Of a stretch of DNA of 64,000 nt, positions 42,704 to 50,908 are shown one piece after another (the stretch's first letter is position 1; every line of letters begins with the position of its first letter). The position numbers and the translations under genes were made by a program. The notes beneath the pieces were generated by a model. That model searched no databases. It was not told the origin of the DNA and saw only the letters and a program-made list of their open reading frames with translations. The DNA comes from Prolixibacteraceae bacterium (lineage in GTDB: Bacteria; Bacteroidota; Bacteroidia; Bacteroidales; Prolixibacteraceae), in the NCBI GenBank assembly GCA_003506435.1, contig DOAQ01000009.1, forward strand, positions 1 through 64,000, in the 5' to 3' direction.

Positions 42704-43750
42704 ATGAGTGTAAAAGAAACAGGGGTAAGTTATTATGGATTAAGTTACCCGGAACATGCAGAGAGAGATTTTAAGGAAATGATACAGCACAACTGCAATG
42801 CTGTAATCCTGGCATTATCAGAATTTGATATTGACTTTTGGTTTCCCAATATAATCAAGATAACACAAGTAGCCAAAGATCTTGGGTTAAAGGTTTATCT
42901 TGACACATGGGGCATTGGTAAATGGTTTGGCGGCGAACCTCCGAGTATATTTTTGACCAATAATCCGGGAAACAGGCAGGTTTCAGCAGTCACAAACGAA
43001 CCATTACCGGCAGTGTGTTTCAATACAAAAGCTTTCAGGGATTATTTTTATGGGATATGTGAGAAACTGGCAACCAATGTCAATGCAGACGGATTTTTCT
43101 GGGATGAACCGCATTATGCCCTTCCTAAAAGTTATGCGTCCATAACAGGTGGAGCTGGCGACGACTGGTCGTGCCGTTGCCCCGTTTGCCAGGAAAAATT
43201 CAGGGCATTATACGGCTACGAGATGCCTAAAGTGATGACCAAAGAAGTCATTGTATTCCGCGAAAACGAAGCCCTGGAAATATTACGACATGCCTCTGAA
43301 CTGATTAAAATGATCCGTCCTGAGAGTAAGATTGTATGCTGCGTCCATGCCACCATCAATACCTATTATGTGAAAGAAAACAGGGGATACGATGACTGGG
43401 AGAAAGTTTGTAAGGTGGATGCTTTTGACGTGTTCAGCACTACCATCATCAACTATAATTTACCCCGTGGTTATTTTAAATCGATCACCCAACGGACGGT
43501 TGATGTAGCTAAAAAACACGGTAAAATGTCGCAACGCTGGCTGATGGGATATTACAACGAACCGGAAAACCTGAATGAAATAAAAGATATTGTGCACCTG
43601 TACGATGAGATGGGGGTAGAAAGCCTTTTTGCCTGGACATACCGTGGAGGGCACGGGACTGTGCTTGCTGCTCCCCGTGCCCTGGAAATGTGGGATATGC
43701 TGGGAGAAGCCTATGGCGAAGTATTATCAAAAGAGTTTTCAATAAAGTAA
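42704..43750 (+). CDS. glycosidase-like protein of unknown family
   Basis: 348 residues from ATG 42704, one base after the previous stop; an upstream TTG in the same frame is rejected. No signal peptide, so cytoplasmic. Barrel-like phrases: VSYYGLSYPEHAERDFKEM, LGLKVYLDTWGIGKWFGG, NADGFFWDEPHYALPK, where Asp-Glu in FWDEPH could be catalytic. A Cys cluster SCRCPVC (C-x-C-x2-C) follows; the DUF4838 protein downstream has a similar CHCQDC. I do not recognise the family. Position suggests action on an imported sugar or oligosaccharide. Confidence 0.55.
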   Translation: MSVKETGVSYYGLSYPEHAERDFKEMIQHNCNAVILALSEFDIDFWFPNIIKITQVAKDLGLKVYLDTWGIGKWFGGEPPSIFLTNNPGNRQVSAVTNEPLPAVCFNTKAFRDYFYGICEKLATNVNADGFFWDEPHYALPKSYASITGGAGDDWSCRCPVCQEKFRALYGYEMPKVMTKEVIVFRENEALEILRHASELIKMIRPESKIVCCVHATINTYYVKENRGYDDWEKVCKVDAFDVFSTTIINYNLPRGYFKSITQRTVDVAKKHGKMSQRWLMGYYNEPENLNEIKDIVHLYDEMGVESLFAWTYRGGHGTVLAAPRALEMWDMLGEAYGEVLSKEFSIK

Positions 43751-43768
43751 GAAAAGGAGAAAACGAAA

Positions 43769-44524
43769 ATGGAAAATCAGGATTTAGGCTATCTAAGCCA
43801 GGTTATTGAATCATTAAGGAAAATTGAAAAAGAACAAAGTCAAAATATAGAAAAGGCAGCAGAACTATTGGCTGGCGCTATTGAGAAAGACCAGTTGATC
43901 CATGTATATGGCGGAGGCGGGCATACCACCTTGGTAATGGGGGAAATGTTTTTCCGGGCAGGTGGCCTGGCCAATATAAACCCGATCATGGAAACAGGTT
44001 TGTCCGTTTTTAACCAGGCATTGAAATATCTGGAATTGGAAAGGACGGTCAATTATGGCAGCAGCATTGTGAAATACTATCGTATCCGGGAAGGCGAGGT
44101 TTTAATTATCTTCCACAACATTGGCATTAATGCGGCCACTATCGATGCAGCCATGGAAGCAAAAAAATGCGGGGCAAAAATTATCGCTGTAAGTTCTTCT
44201 TTCTGGCAAAATGAAATGCCCGCAGAACATTTCATCCGTCATCCCAGCAAAAAGAACCTCTTTGATTTTGCGGATGTCTGTATCGATGACTACAATCCGG
44301 TTGGTGATGCAGTCATTAAAGTCAACGGGTTTGATACACCAATTGCCCCTATCTCAAATATTACTGACTTTTATATAGCCCATCGTCTGGAAATAGCGAC
44401 AATAAAGAAATGCGTGGAAAAAAATATTGTTCCTCCGGTATGGTCCAGCGCTAATGCTCCTGGTGGGGATGAAATCAATGCCAAATACGTGGAAAAATAT
44501 TTGCCCCGTGTGAAATGCCTCTAA
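43769..44524 (+). CDS. SIS-domain sugar isomerase-like protein
   Basis: 251 residues. The SIS (sugar isomerase) fold is marked by IHVYGGGGHTTLVMGEMFFRAGG and, later, GEVLIIFHNIGINAATIDAA and AKIIAVSSSFW. The layout resembles UPF0309-type SIS proteins, which bind phosphosugars. In the family motif the segment is usually GTGHSH; here it is GGGGHT. Cytoplasmic. It lies 18 bases after the glycosidase-like gene and suggests that a (possibly amino) sugar phosphate is an intermediate of the pathway. Confidence 0.75.
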   Translation: MENQDLGYLSQVIESLRKIEKEQSQNIEKAAELLAGAIEKDQLIHVYGGGGHTTLVMGEMFFRAGGLANINPIMETGLSVFNQALKYLELERTVNYGSSIVKYYRIREGEVLIIFHNIGINAATIDAAMEAKKCGAKIIAVSSSFWQNEMPAEHFIRHPSKKNLFDFADVCIDDYNPVGDAVIKVNGFDTPIAPISNITDFYIAHRLEIATIKKCVEKNIVPPVWSSANAPGGDEINAKYVEKYLPRVKCL

Positions 44525-44548
44525 ACATACAACTTTAAAACTGTAAAA

Positions 44549-45298
44549 ATGAACCAGAATAATAATACGGACATGGAGAAAGCACTAACAGGCCTGCTTG
44601 AAAAATATCATGTAAAACCTTCTCTTCCATTTCATTTGCAAATGAGTGGAAAGGTTGGTGAACTGGATATGTTGTCGGGGTATAGTTTTGCTGAACCTGA
44701 GCTTCAGGAAAACCAGGTACCCCTTCTTACCTGGAGGGTAAAGCGGAAGTTTATTGAACTGAAAAAGATTGTGGAAGAATCGGTGATCGAGGATGTTTGT
44801 TTATTCCGGTTTTGCTGCATCGGGAATAAAGAAAAATGGTCACTTTTTTCGCTTCTGTACCGGGAAATGGATCTTTTTGAATTTATCGGGAATGGTAAAA
44901 TCATATCTGTTCAGGGAGTAATAAGTGGAAACGAAGCCGGAAATCTAATCCTGCGCTTAGATAATAACGCCCTATGCAGTATCGAAGTAAGTACCCAGTT
45001 GCCATCCGGGATGCCAATGATCGACAGGCATGAGATCATAGCCCGGAGAGGAGTGGCAAGCGATGTGGTTGTCGATACACAAATTCCCCAGAGTTCAATC
45101 TATAGTTACACACAACAAGGTGAAAAAAGATACACCGATGTTGATATGGAACTGTATGGTTTCGACGATACCCGGATCGATCATATCCGTTCTGCTTTTC
45201 AGGTATTGAAACAACCGCAATTAATAAAAGAATGGCAATCTCAACACAAACGATTGGTAAATTTTATTTATTACATTAATAGCACAGAAATAGTATGA
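44549..45298 (+). CDS. protein resembling the C-terminal domain of Gfo/Idh/MocA oxidoreductases
   Basis: 249 residues. No Rossmann fingerprint is present, but the order of beta-rich segments (NLILRLDNNALCSIEVSTQLP, DRHEIIARRGVASDVVVDTQ, DVDMELYGFDDTRIDHIRSAF) is like the alpha/beta C-terminal domain of Gfo/Idh/MocA enzymes. The first about 70 residues are not recognised. It overlaps the full oxidoreductase gene by 4 bp (ATGA), so the two products may form a complex. This reading is an inference; the protein could instead be an unrelated new family. Confidence 0.45.
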   Translation: MNQNNNTDMEKALTGLLEKYHVKPSLPFHLQMSGKVGELDMLSGYSFAEPELQENQVPLLTWRVKRKFIELKKIVEESVIEDVCLFRFCCIGNKEKWSLFSLLYREMDLFEFIGNGKIISVQGVISGNEAGNLILRLDNNALCSIEVSTQLPSGMPMIDRHEIIARRGVASDVVVDTQIPQSSIYSYTQQGEKRYTDVDMELYGFDDTRIDHIRSAFQVLKQPQLIKEWQSQHKRLVNFIYYINSTEIV

Positions 45299-46371
45299 AG
45301 CCATTAAAAATAGCCATGTTGTCGCTTACACATGGACACACGAGAAAATATTACCAGACCCTGAACGACAATCCAAAACTGGAATGGGTGGCGGTATATG
45401 CCGAGACAGAAACCGTAAAGAATAATTTTCTGAAATGGGGATATGACATCCCGTGTTATATGGATGAAAAAGAAATGTTCGACAAACACCCGGATATAGA
45501 AGCAGTGGTAATGGCTTCGGCAAATTACATCCATCTCCGGCAATTCAGGGAATGTGCCAAACGGGGTATCCATGTTTTAAGTATGAAAATCCCCACATTC
45601 GATATGGATGAATATGCAGAAATTGAAGAACTGGTCGAAAAATCAGGGATTGTTTGCCATGTAGAACTGGAAATGCATTATAACCCTGTAACAACCAGAC
45701 TCTATGAAATGATTGCCCGGAATGAGTTGGGGAAGATCAGCGCGATAAATGCTACCAACATCACCCTTTCGCCGGTATGGGCGTTCCCATGGCAGGGTAT
45801 TCCCGAACAGAGTTACGGGAAACGGGTAAGCCTCAAGCCTGGTGATAAACGTTTCCGGGGAGGGGCATTGAGCGACCATCCCCATGTGTTTGATATGATC
45901 CGGTGGCTGACAAACAGTGAATTTGACTATGTGTATGCCGAAGCCGGGCCCAACATCCGGCAGGATATTGAGGTGGAGGATATCCTTCTGGTCAACGGCA
46001 AAATGAAAAACGGGGTCAGTTTTCTGTTCGACCCGTCATGGTCAAGGCTGGAGGAACGGCTGGAAGTCCCTGCTCCGGGATGGGAAATATTCCCAAAACG
46101 GATGGAAGTGAACCTGGCCATCAGTGGCGAAAACGGGGTTATCCTGGCTGATTGCTTCGGCCCTAATGTCTATCATAACGGGAAACCGAATGACCGTTAC
46201 ACGGTGCAATATACCTATTTCGACGAATGGATCGGGATGATGGACGAGTTCGTGGATTGCGTCCGGAATAAAAAAATGCCGAAAATTAACCTTAAATGGC
46301 ATCGTAAAACCATCGAGGCCATGAATGCCTGTTACGAAAGTATAAGTTCGGGAAAACCTGTTTGTTTATAA
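45295..46371 (+). CDS. Gfo/Idh/MocA-family NAD(P)-dependent oxidoreductase
   Basis: 358 residues. The Rossmann start reads IAMLSLTHGHTRKYYQTL, in which the usual GxGxxG is replaced by a THGH loop seen in some family branches. KIPTF at about 97-101 stands where most members have EKP (Lys kept, Glu lost), and GGALSDHPHVFDMIRWL carries the Asp/His pair of the active site. Cytoplasmic. It oxidises or reduces a sugar or polyol, possibly as part of an oxidation-elimination route. Coupled to the preceding gene by overlap. Confidence 0.85.
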   Translation: MKPLKIAMLSLTHGHTRKYYQTLNDNPKLEWVAVYAETETVKNNFLKWGYDIPCYMDEKEMFDKHPDIEAVVMASANYIHLRQFRECAKRGIHVLSMKIPTFDMDEYAEIEELVEKSGIVCHVELEMHYNPVTTRLYEMIARNELGKISAINATNITLSPVWAFPWQGIPEQSYGKRVSLKPGDKRFRGGALSDHPHVFDMIRWLTNSEFDYVYAEAGPNIRQDIEVEDILLVNGKMKNGVSFLFDPSWSRLEERLEVPAPGWEIFPKRMEVNLAISGENGVILADCFGPNVYHNGKPNDRYTVQYTYFDEWIGMMDEFVDCVRNKKMPKINLKWHRKTIEAMNACYESISSGKPVCL

Positions 46372-46380
46372 ATCAAATTT

Positions 46381-47343
46381 ATGGAAAAGAAAGAAAACAA
46401 TACCAAAATATGGGGGTGTCTTTTACACCTCAGTTTTAACATGTGGGAAGACTATATCTCACCGCACAGACCATTCAGGGGATTTCGCCCCTATCTGGAA
46501 CTGAGTGAGCCCTTATGGAATGATGCCATCAACAAAATGGCAAAGGAGGAAATGAACATGGTGGTGATCGATTTGGGGGATGCCGTCCGGTATGAAAGCC
46601 ACCCTGAGATTGCGGTAAATCATGCGTGGAGTACTGACCGTTTAAAAACTGAACTTGACAGAATCAGGTCTTTGGGTATGGAGCCAATTCCCAAGTTAAA
46701 CTTTTCAGCCGGACATGATACCTGGATGGGTGAATATTCAAGAATGGTTTCAACCGAAGAATATTATAAATTTTGTACGGATATCATTAAGGAAGTTTGT
46801 ACCCTGTTTGATACTCCCCGATTTTTCCATTTGGGTATGGATGAAGAAAGCATGGGGCATCAAAGTTATCAAAGCCATGTGATCATCAGGAAAAATGAGG
46901 CATGGTGGAAAGATTTCATTTTTCTTGTAGGAGAAGTAGATAAAAACAACTCCCGAGCCTGGATCTGGCCCGATTATATGTTGTGGAATGAAGCAGATCA
47001 GTTTTTTAAAAAGATGCCAAAATCAGTTGTTCAAAGTAATTGGTATTATGGAGAAAATTTTGACCTGGGGCAGATGAATGAGAATGAACAGAAGTATGTT
47101 AAATCATATATTGATTTGGAGATTCACGGATACGATCAAATTCCCACCGGCAGTTATCATGCTGACAACGAAAAAAGTATAAGTAATACGGTTCAATTTT
47201 GCAAAAAACACATCAATGATTCCAGATTGCTTGGCTTTTTGCAATCATTCTGGAAACCGACCATTGAAGAACACAGAGAACGGATTTTAAAAGGTATTGA
47301 ATTAATGGGTGATGCTAAGCAGTGGTTTGAGAAGAACTCCTGA
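46381..47343 (+). CDS. cytoplasmic paralogue of the Tat-exported TIM-barrel-like protein
   Basis: 320 residues without any signal peptide, aligned along its length with the exported protein at 41635-42702: KIWGCLLHLSFNMW, LSEPLWNDAINKM, EPIPKLNFSAGHDTWMGEYS, FHLGMDEE (His150, Asp154, Glu155), KSVVQSNWYYGENFDL, YDQIPTGSYH, RLLGFLQSFWKPTIEEH. The same likely reaction is therefore provided on both sides of the inner membrane. Family not recognised; GH20-like motif only. Confidence 0.6.
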   Translation: MEKKENNTKIWGCLLHLSFNMWEDYISPHRPFRGFRPYLELSEPLWNDAINKMAKEEMNMVVIDLGDAVRYESHPEIAVNHAWSTDRLKTELDRIRSLGMEPIPKLNFSAGHDTWMGEYSRMVSTEEYYKFCTDIIKEVCTLFDTPRFFHLGMDEESMGHQSYQSHVIIRKNEAWWKDFIFLVGEVDKNNSRAWIWPDYMLWNEADQFFKKMPKSVVQSNWYYGENFDLGQMNENEQKYVKSYIDLEIHGYDQIPTGSYHADNEKSISNTVQFCKKHINDSRLLGFLQSFWKPTIEEHRERILKGIELMGDAKQWFEKNS

Positions 47344-47373
47344 TAGATATTTGTAATATAATACTTTAGGATA

Positions 47374-49287
47374 ATGAATTTAAAAGCAATATTTTTTGTC
47401 TTAACTTTATTTCTTCTGTTTTTTATTTCATGTAATAATCAATCCGAAGAATGCAAAAATTCTGCAAAAAAGAACGGAAAGGTCAGGCTGGAGAGCAATA
47501 AAGTGACTACAATTGCAATAACAACAAAGGCTTCAGACCGTGAAAAGTTTGCTGCCCATGAGCTCATTTCCTATCTTTCGAAAATAACAGGCCGGGAAAT
47601 ACCGCTTCTGAATGTGGAAGATTCTGTTATATCGGATGGGACCATTGCTGTCGGGCAACTGGCTGTAAAGTCAGGGCTCATTTCTCCGGAAGAATTAAAG
47701 CCAGTTGCAGATGATGGTTTTGTAATCAAGATCAACGGAAAAAAGGGAGCTATTTGCGGTTGTCGGGATTTGGGAACAGTATATGGCGCATATGAGCTTT
47801 TAAAAAGGATAGGAGTAAAATTTTATTCACAGGATTGTGAAATCATCCCGAATAAACCTGATCTGATTATTCCTGAATTAGATCTGTCAATCACGCCTCA
47901 TTATGATTTGAGGGCTATCTTCAAACTTGACGTGTATTATCATGGACTCCAGCCAAGCCTCAAATTAGGATATACACCCAATAATGATTTGGGTTATCAT
48001 GGTGATCTTGGAGCTCCTGGTGAAAGAAACTGGGTTCATTCCGCTGGTTTTCTAATACCTTATCGCAAGTTTGGGAAGGAACATCCTGAATTTTTTGCCC
48101 TCCAAAAAAATGGGAAAAGAGATGAGGGCATGGGGAGATTGCAGTTGTGTTTATCCAACGAGACCATGCGAAAAGCAGGAGCAGAACAACTTTTATGGCT
48201 TATAGGACAACAAAAGGAAAGAACCTATTTTGTTGTTTCTCAAAGCGATGGTTTTTCTGACAGATGGTGCCATTGTCAAGATTGTCAGGCTTTGGATGCA
48301 CAACAAGGGCAAATGACAGATCGTTTAATGGATTATGTAAATTATAATGCCAGAATAGTTACGAAAGAATTTCCAGGGAAAAAAATACTGACATTAGCCT
48401 ATACTCCTGCTACCTCAAGACCTCCAATCAATATTCTCCCCGACTCAAATGTAATGATAATGTTTTGTCCTTTACATCCACCGAATCCTCCAGATACAGA
48501 ATGTCACAGTCATGGACTTGATTGTCCAAAAAATAGTTGGGCATTGGAACAGCTTAAAGGTTGGCTTTCTTTATGCCCCGATAATATGTACGTATTCGAT
48601 TATCCGAGAAATTATGTCAGATGGTATGAGCCATTTGGCAGTTTTTATGCTATGGTCGACAAACTGAACTTCTATTCATCTGCCGGAGTTCGTGGAATTG
48701 TTTACTGCGTCGTCCCTACCAATTTCCGTGACCTTTTCATGTTTGTGCAAAGCCGTTTGCTTTGGCAACCGGATTCCAATGTAGAAGATCTTATAGATGA
48801 GTTTATGTCTGTATATTATGGTCCTGCAGCATCTACAGTCCGCGAATACTTTGATTTTATGAATAATGAAATTAATCTCCGGTCAATTCATCAGATGTGT
48901 GAAAAATCAAACCCGGAACTGGTCACTCCTGAATTTGCCGGTAAGGCCTTGGAGATGTTTGAACGTGCTCAGGCAGCAGTAGTAAACGATTCAGTTTATT
49001 TACGCCGAGTGGAAGCTGAAAAGTTTTGTGTTCTTTGGTCAGATATAGATCAACGGAATACTATAAAAGATAATATCAAAACTGGCATTGTTGAGCATAC
49101 CGAACGTTTTGGGGAATTAATACGCATAGCAAAAGAAATGGGAATCATTCAGGTTGGAGGCAACTTGGGTTTTAAAGAATGGGTACATAGTGTCTCCTTA
49201 TTACGCCTGCAATCCGAATTATGGTATAATGATCCAGCCGTTGATGCTCTTATGAATCAACCTGAAAATCTTTTTAAACTTTGGTGA
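47374..49287 (+). CDS. DUF4838 lipoprotein (GH163-type related)
   Basis: 637 residues. Lipobox FFISC at Cys20, so outer-membrane anchored. Residues about 40-150 resemble the non-catalytic N-terminal domain that precedes GH20/GH67 catalytic barrels (KFAAHELISYLSKITGREIPLL, GCRDLGTVYGAYELLKRIGVKFY). The central part is DUF4838 (FVVSQSDGFSDRWCHCQDCQ, VKFY, YVFDYPRNYVRWYEPFGSF). GH163, an endo-beta-N-acetylglucosaminidase family, was founded on DUF4838 proteins from Bacteroides, but DUF4838 is broad and not all members share activity. Likely the surface enzyme that starts degradation in this locus. Confidence 0.75.
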   Translation: MNLKAIFFVLTLFLLFFISCNNQSEECKNSAKKNGKVRLESNKVTTIAITTKASDREKFAAHELISYLSKITGREIPLLNVEDSVISDGTIAVGQLAVKSGLISPEELKPVADDGFVIKINGKKGAICGCRDLGTVYGAYELLKRIGVKFYSQDCEIIPNKPDLIIPELDLSITPHYDLRAIFKLDVYYHGLQPSLKLGYTPNNDLGYHGDLGAPGERNWVHSAGFLIPYRKFGKEHPEFFALQKNGKRDEGMGRLQLCLSNETMRKAGAEQLLWLIGQQKERTYFVVSQSDGFSDRWCHCQDCQALDAQQGQMTDRLMDYVNYNARIVTKEFPGKKILTLAYTPATSRPPINILPDSNVMIMFCPLHPPNPPDTECHSHGLDCPKNSWALEQLKGWLSLCPDNMYVFDYPRNYVRWYEPFGSFYAMVDKLNFYSSAGVRGIVYCVVPTNFRDLFMFVQSRLLWQPDSNVEDLIDEFMSVYYGPAASTVREYFDFMNNEINLRSIHQMCEKSNPELVTPEFAGKALEMFERAQAAVVNDSVYLRRVEAEKFCVLWSDIDQRNTIKDNIKTGIVEHTERFGELIRIAKEMGIIQVGGNLGFKEWVHSVSLLRLQSELWYNDPAVDALMNQPENLFKLW

Positions 49288-49354
49288 ATAAACGATTTAG
49301 TTAGAAATACAAATGGATCAGGGTTTTCTGAACCTTATTTACATCTTGAACAGT

Positions 49355-50581
49355 ATGAAAAAACTACTTATCCCTTACAAATGGGAGCTTGTTATTCTTT
49401 TATGGATCGCTTTTTTCTTCAATCAGGCAGATCGTCAAATATTTAATATTGTCCTTCCCTCCATGCGTGATGATCTGGGACTGACCGATGCCGATATGGG
49501 ATTAATAGCATCCATCCTGATCCTGTTTTATGGATTAATGGTTCCCATCGGGGGCATATTGGGTGACCGGATCAATAAGAAATATATTATCATTGTCAGT
49601 TTGCTGGTTTGGAGTGCAGCAACACTGGCTACGGGATTAAGTTATACGTTGATTCAGTTAATTTTATTGAGGAGCATAGCAACTGGAGGAGGAGAAGCAT
49701 TCTATTCCCCCTCTGCCAACGCCCTGATTTGTGAATATCATCAGAAAACAAGGGCTACTGCCATGTCAATCCATCAAACGGCTTTATATGTTGGAATAAT
49801 CGGGAGCGGTTTCCTAACCGGTTATATTGCTGATATGTTTGGTTGGCGCGTAGCTTTTTATCTTTTTGGCGGATTTGGAGTATTACTATCGGGAATACTT
49901 TATTTCAGGCTAAAAGATTCTTTGATTATCCGAAATTCTGAAGCTAATACTGTTCCGAAGAAGACCGTCAAGGAAGTATTACAGGTATTTTTTAAAAAAC
50001 CCACAGCGATATTGTTGACTCTGGCCTTTGCCGGAATGCAATTCACAGGGGTAGGTTTTATTACCTGGATGCCAACATTTTTACATGATAAGTTCAACTT
50101 TTCTCTTGCCCGCGCAGGATTTGACTCAACCTTTTACCATCATGTTGCCGCTTTTCTGGGAGTTATGATCGGGGCTGGTATTGCTGATAAACTGGCTCAA
50201 AAGATTTTTGGGGTGAGGGGTATTGTGCAAATGATTGGATTGATAATAGGGATTCCCTTTATTTATATAATGGGAAAAAGTGATTCATTGTTTATTATTT
50301 ATGCAGCTATGGCAATATTTGGTTTTTGCCGGGGTTTGTATGATTCAAATATTTTTGCTGCCCTTTACGATGTAATTGAGATACCTTACAGAGCAACGGC
50401 AACAGGGATCATGCTGATGTTTGCGTTTATTGTGGGATCAGTTGCTCCCTATTTGCTGGGAATTTTGAAACCAATAGTTGGATTGTCTAACGGTTTGGCA
50501 TTTTTATCTGTCGGATATTTTTTTGCGTCGTTATGTATATTAGTAGCTTTGATCTTTTTTTATAAGAGAGATAAAATATAA
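49355..50581 (+). CDS. MFS transporter (anion/sugar acid:cation symporter-like)
   Basis: 408 residues from ATG 49355 (MKKLLIPYKWELVILLWIAF); an ATG 42 bases upstream adds a 14-residue tail and is less likely. Twelve membrane segments with the MFS motif between segments 2 and 3 (GILGDRINKKYII) and FFNQADRQIFNIVLPSM in segment 1, as in the ACS family that carries sugar acids such as sialate, glucarate or glucuronate. Inner membrane. It would import the monosaccharide or acid released in the periplasm. Last gene of locus 1. Confidence 0.85.
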   Translation: MKKLLIPYKWELVILLWIAFFFNQADRQIFNIVLPSMRDDLGLTDADMGLIASILILFYGLMVPIGGILGDRINKKYIIIVSLLVWSAATLATGLSYTLIQLILLRSIATGGGEAFYSPSANALICEYHQKTRATAMSIHQTALYVGIIGSGFLTGYIADMFGWRVAFYLFGGFGVLLSGILYFRLKDSLIIRNSEANTVPKKTVKEVLQVFFKKPTAILLTLAFAGMQFTGVGFITWMPTFLHDKFNFSLARAGFDSTFYHHVAAFLGVMIGAGIADKLAQKIFGVRGIVQMIGLIIGIPFIYIMGKSDSLFIIYAAMAIFGFCRGLYDSNIFAALYDVIEIPYRATATGIMLMFAFIVGSVAPYLLGILKPIVGLSNGLAFLSVGYFFASLCILVALIFFYKRDKI

Positions 50582-50599
50582 TATGGAGATTTCATTACC

Positions 50600-50707
50600 T
50601 CATGCCACCTGCCCCTTCTTTGAGCATAGCGGTAAAGAGGTGCCAAACTCTCTCTCTGTTTTGTACCCTGATGTCCATTGAATAGCATTTTGATAAATCG
50701 TACTCAT
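50600..50707 (-). CDS. possible 35-residue small ORF or gene remnant
   Basis: In the 327-base gap between the MFS and SNF2 genes, the minus strand has an ORF of 35 codons (MSTIYQNAIQWTSGYKTERE...SKKGQVA). No clear ribosome binding site or promoter and no family seen. It may be a small protein or the remains of a mobile gene. The rest of the gap is AT-rich and shows nothing else. Confidence 0.2.
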   Translation of the reverse strand: MSTIYQNAIQWTSGYKTEREFGTSLPLCSKKGQVA

Positions 50708-50908
50708 AACATTAGACTTTTATATGCCTTAGTTTATTGGATCACGTATACAAATATTCCAGCCAGTCCATCCGGTTCGGTAATTTTGTGACATTGATTT
50801 TGGGGTGAAATAGTTACGGGTATACCGAAAATCCATATTTTTAGGGTTTTGTTTTTCTGAACAGGAGAAAAGCAAAACCCTTTTTTTTTGAACTGATTAA
50901 CGAAACGA

